In this document: piece after piece, positions 62,679 through 64,000 of the stretch | How positions within the stretch are numbered: position 1 is the first letter of the stretch | Layout: each line of letters opens with the position of its first letter | Assembly (NCBI RefSeq): GCF_009498275.1 | Contig: NZ_CP045643.1 | Span: forward strand, 5,394,001-5,458,000 | Direction: 5' to 3' | DNA: 64,000 nt | Source: Streptomyces fagopyri | GTDB lineage: Bacteria > Actinomycetota > Actinomycetes > Streptomycetales > Streptomycetaceae | Notes under the pieces: model-generated | Databases searched by the model: none | What the model was told of the DNA's origin: nothing | What the model saw: the letters and a program-made list of their open reading frames with translations, nothing else | Program-made: the position numbers and the translations under genes

Positions 62679-63467
62679 GTGACATCGGCTGTAACCATTC
62701 CCAGGCACGGGGGCACTGGAGGGCGTACGGCCGTTGCCGCACGGGCGCGGCAGGTCGTGAAGGCGTACGGGTCCGGAGAGACCCGCGTCGTCGCCCTGGA
62801 CCACATCGACGTGGACATAGCGCGGGGGCGGTTCACCGCGATCATGGGCCCCTCGGGGTCCGGCAAGTCCACGCTGATGCACTGTCTCGCCGGGCTCGAC
62901 ACCGTGACGAGCGGACAGATCCACCTCGACGAGACCGAGATCACCGGCCTCAAGGACAAGAAGCTCACGCAACTGCGCCGCGACCGGATCGGCTTCATCT
63001 TCCAGGCGTTCAACCTGTTGCCGACGCTGAACGCGCTGGAGAACATCACGCTCCCGATGGACATCGCGGGCCGCAAGCCGGACAAGGCCTGGCTGAGCCA
63101 GGTCGTCGAGACCGTCGGGCTCTCCGACCGGCTGAGGCACCGGCCGACCCAGCTCTCCGGCGGCCAGCAGCAGCGCGTCGCGGTGGCCCGGGCACTCGCC
63201 GCCCGGCCCGAGATCATCTTCGGGGACGAGCCGACCGGCAACCTCGACTCCCGGGCCGGCGCCGAGGTACTGGGCTTCCTGCGCCGCTCCGTGGACTCGC
63301 TCGGCCAGACCATCGTGATGGTCACGCACGACCCGGTGGCCGCCTCGTACGCGGACCGCGTCCTGTACCTCGCGGACGGCCGGATCGTCGACGAGATGCA
63401 CCAGCCGACGGCCGACCAGGTGCTCGACCGCATGAAGGACTTCGACGCCCGGGGGCGTACGTCATGA
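62679..63467 (+). CDS. ABC transporter ATP-binding protein (MacB/LolD-type)
   Basis: A 262-residue ATPase of the family that pairs with FtsX-like permeases. Motifs are Walker A GPSGSGKST, Q-loop FIFQAFNLLPTL, signature LSGGQQQRVAVARAL, Walker B EIIFGDEPTGNLD and switch VTHDPVAASYADRV. The first 25 or so residues are an extra N-terminal stretch. The GTG at 62679 has AGGAG eight bases upstream. It overlaps the permease start by four bases. Such systems move lipids, peptides or drugs, or act mechanically without transport; the role here is open. Confidence 0.93.
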   Translation: MTSAVTIPRHGGTGGRTAVAARARQVVKAYGSGETRVVALDHIDVDIARGRFTAIMGPSGSGKSTLMHCLAGLDTVTSGQIHLDETEITGLKDKKLTQLRRDRIGFIFQAFNLLPTLNALENITLPMDIAGRKPDKAWLSQVVETVGLSDRLRHRPTQLSGGQQQRVAVARALAARPEIIFGDEPTGNLDSRAGAEVLGFLRRSVDSLGQTIVMVTHDPVAASYADRVLYLADGRIVDEMHQPTADQVLDRMKDFDARGRTS

Positions 63468-64000
63468 CCGTCCTGAAGACCTCGATGCGCAACTTCTTCG
63501 CGCACAAGGGACGGATGGCCCTCTCCGCCGTCGCGGTCCTGCTGTCCGTCGCCTTCGTCTGCGGCACCCTGGTGTTCACCGACACCATGAACACGACCTT
63601 CGACAAGCTCTTCGCCGCGACCTCGTCCGACGTGACGGTCTCGCCGAAGGCCGCCAAGTCCGACGACACCCCGCAGAACGGCAGGCCGGAATCGCTGCCC
63701 GCCTCCGTGCTGACCCGGGCCGAGAAGGCCGACGGCGTCAAGTACGCCGAGGGCGCGGTCAGTTCGATGAACGTGACCGTCGTGAACAGCGCCAACGAGA
63801 ACATGGGCTCCAGCAACGGCGCCCCGACCATCGCGGGCAACTGGACGCGCAACGACCTGCGTTCGATGGAGATCACCGCCGGGCACGCCCCGCGCGGGCC
63901 GACCGAGACGATGGTCGACTCCGACACCGCCGAGAAGCACCACCTCAAGATCGGCGACGAGCTGCGCACCATCGCCGTCACCGGTGACTTCAAGGCCCGG
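63464..64000 (+). CDS. FtsX-like ABC transporter permease, N-terminal part (runs off window)
   Basis: The frame starts at the ATG overlapping the previous stop as ATGA and stays open to the last base, 179 codons. MTVLKTSMRNFFAHKGRMALSAVAVLLSVAFVCGTLVFTDTM is the first cytoplasmic helix and membrane segment of MacB/FtsX-type permeases. An extracellular domain follows (rich in Thr, Ser, Asn). The remaining helices lie beyond the window. It forms a transporter with the ATPase just upstream. Confidence 0.93.
   Translation, partial: MTVLKTSMRNFFAHKGRMALSAVAVLLSVAFVCGTLVFTDTMNTTFDKLFAATSSDVTVSPKAAKSDDTPQNGRPESLPASVLTRAEKADGVKYAEGAVSSMNVTVVNSANENMGSSNGAPTIAGNWTRNDLRSMEITAGHAPRGPTETMVDSDTAEKHHLKIGDELRTIAVTGDFKAR

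Noticed and set aside
59948..63943. A 1331-codon minus-strand open frame across four genes
   Set aside because: It is out of frame with well-supported genes on both strands and has arginine-rich low-complexity content.

Overview
This window looks like a piece of the core chromosome of a Streptomyces species. The base composition is very GC rich, most codons end in G or C, and many genes start with GTG. Several Streptomyces-typical genes are present: an SsgA-like sporulation protein, an actinobacterial protein O-mannosyltransferase, RpfB, and a galT-galE-galK operon. From memory, the gene order resembles the S. coelicolor stretch around SCO3110-SCO3161; that is recall, not a search result. I see no prophage, integrase, complete insertion sequence or CRISPR array.

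Left part (1-25 kb): the end of an MMPL transporter, ssgE, and a three-gene nickel/cobalt ECF transporter (cbiM-cbiQ-cbiO) whose promoter carries a Nur-box-like site. Next come ohr, a serine hydrolase, a decayed EamA transporter, two tandem penicillin-binding proteins, a divergent phzF/LysR pair, and a repeat-filled gap. A housekeeping block follows: pmt, rsmI, a zinc-ribbon protein, tatD, rpfB, rsmA-ispE, an acyltransferase and an ABC-F ATPase.

Middle (25-42 kb): two tandem single-pass membrane proteins with PQQ-type beta-propellers, an orphan response regulator with a degenerate receiver, a sodium/solute symporter divergent from galTEK, a GNAT enzyme and a second orphan response regulator separated by a highly structured intergenic region. 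Then follow a MarR/methyltransferase divergent pair with a 15-bp operator-like array, a Phd/RelE-type toxin-antitoxin pair, and a desaturase-TetR operon with a double palindrome.

Right part (42-64 kb): ppc, a membrane protein, then the minus-strand series glmU, prs, rplY, pth with tRNA-Gln(TTG) just upstream. After an orphan histidine kinase comes the most unusual segment (51.6-56.8 kb): four genes combining SUKH immunity domains with deaminase and HNH nuclease domains, two of them as single polypeptides containing both toxin-like and immunity-like domains. The window ends with a DivIVA-like coiled-coil protein, an acetate-type symporter with its DUF485 partner, an MFS exporter, and the start of an FtsX-type ABC transporter.

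Two families of dispersed intergenic repeats recur at the 3' ends of genes (19.6-20.0, 23.4, 35.8-36.0 and 51.3-51.5 kb). One of them appears to have removed the natural end of a reading frame. All function calls rest on motifs read by eye; no alignment or search was run.
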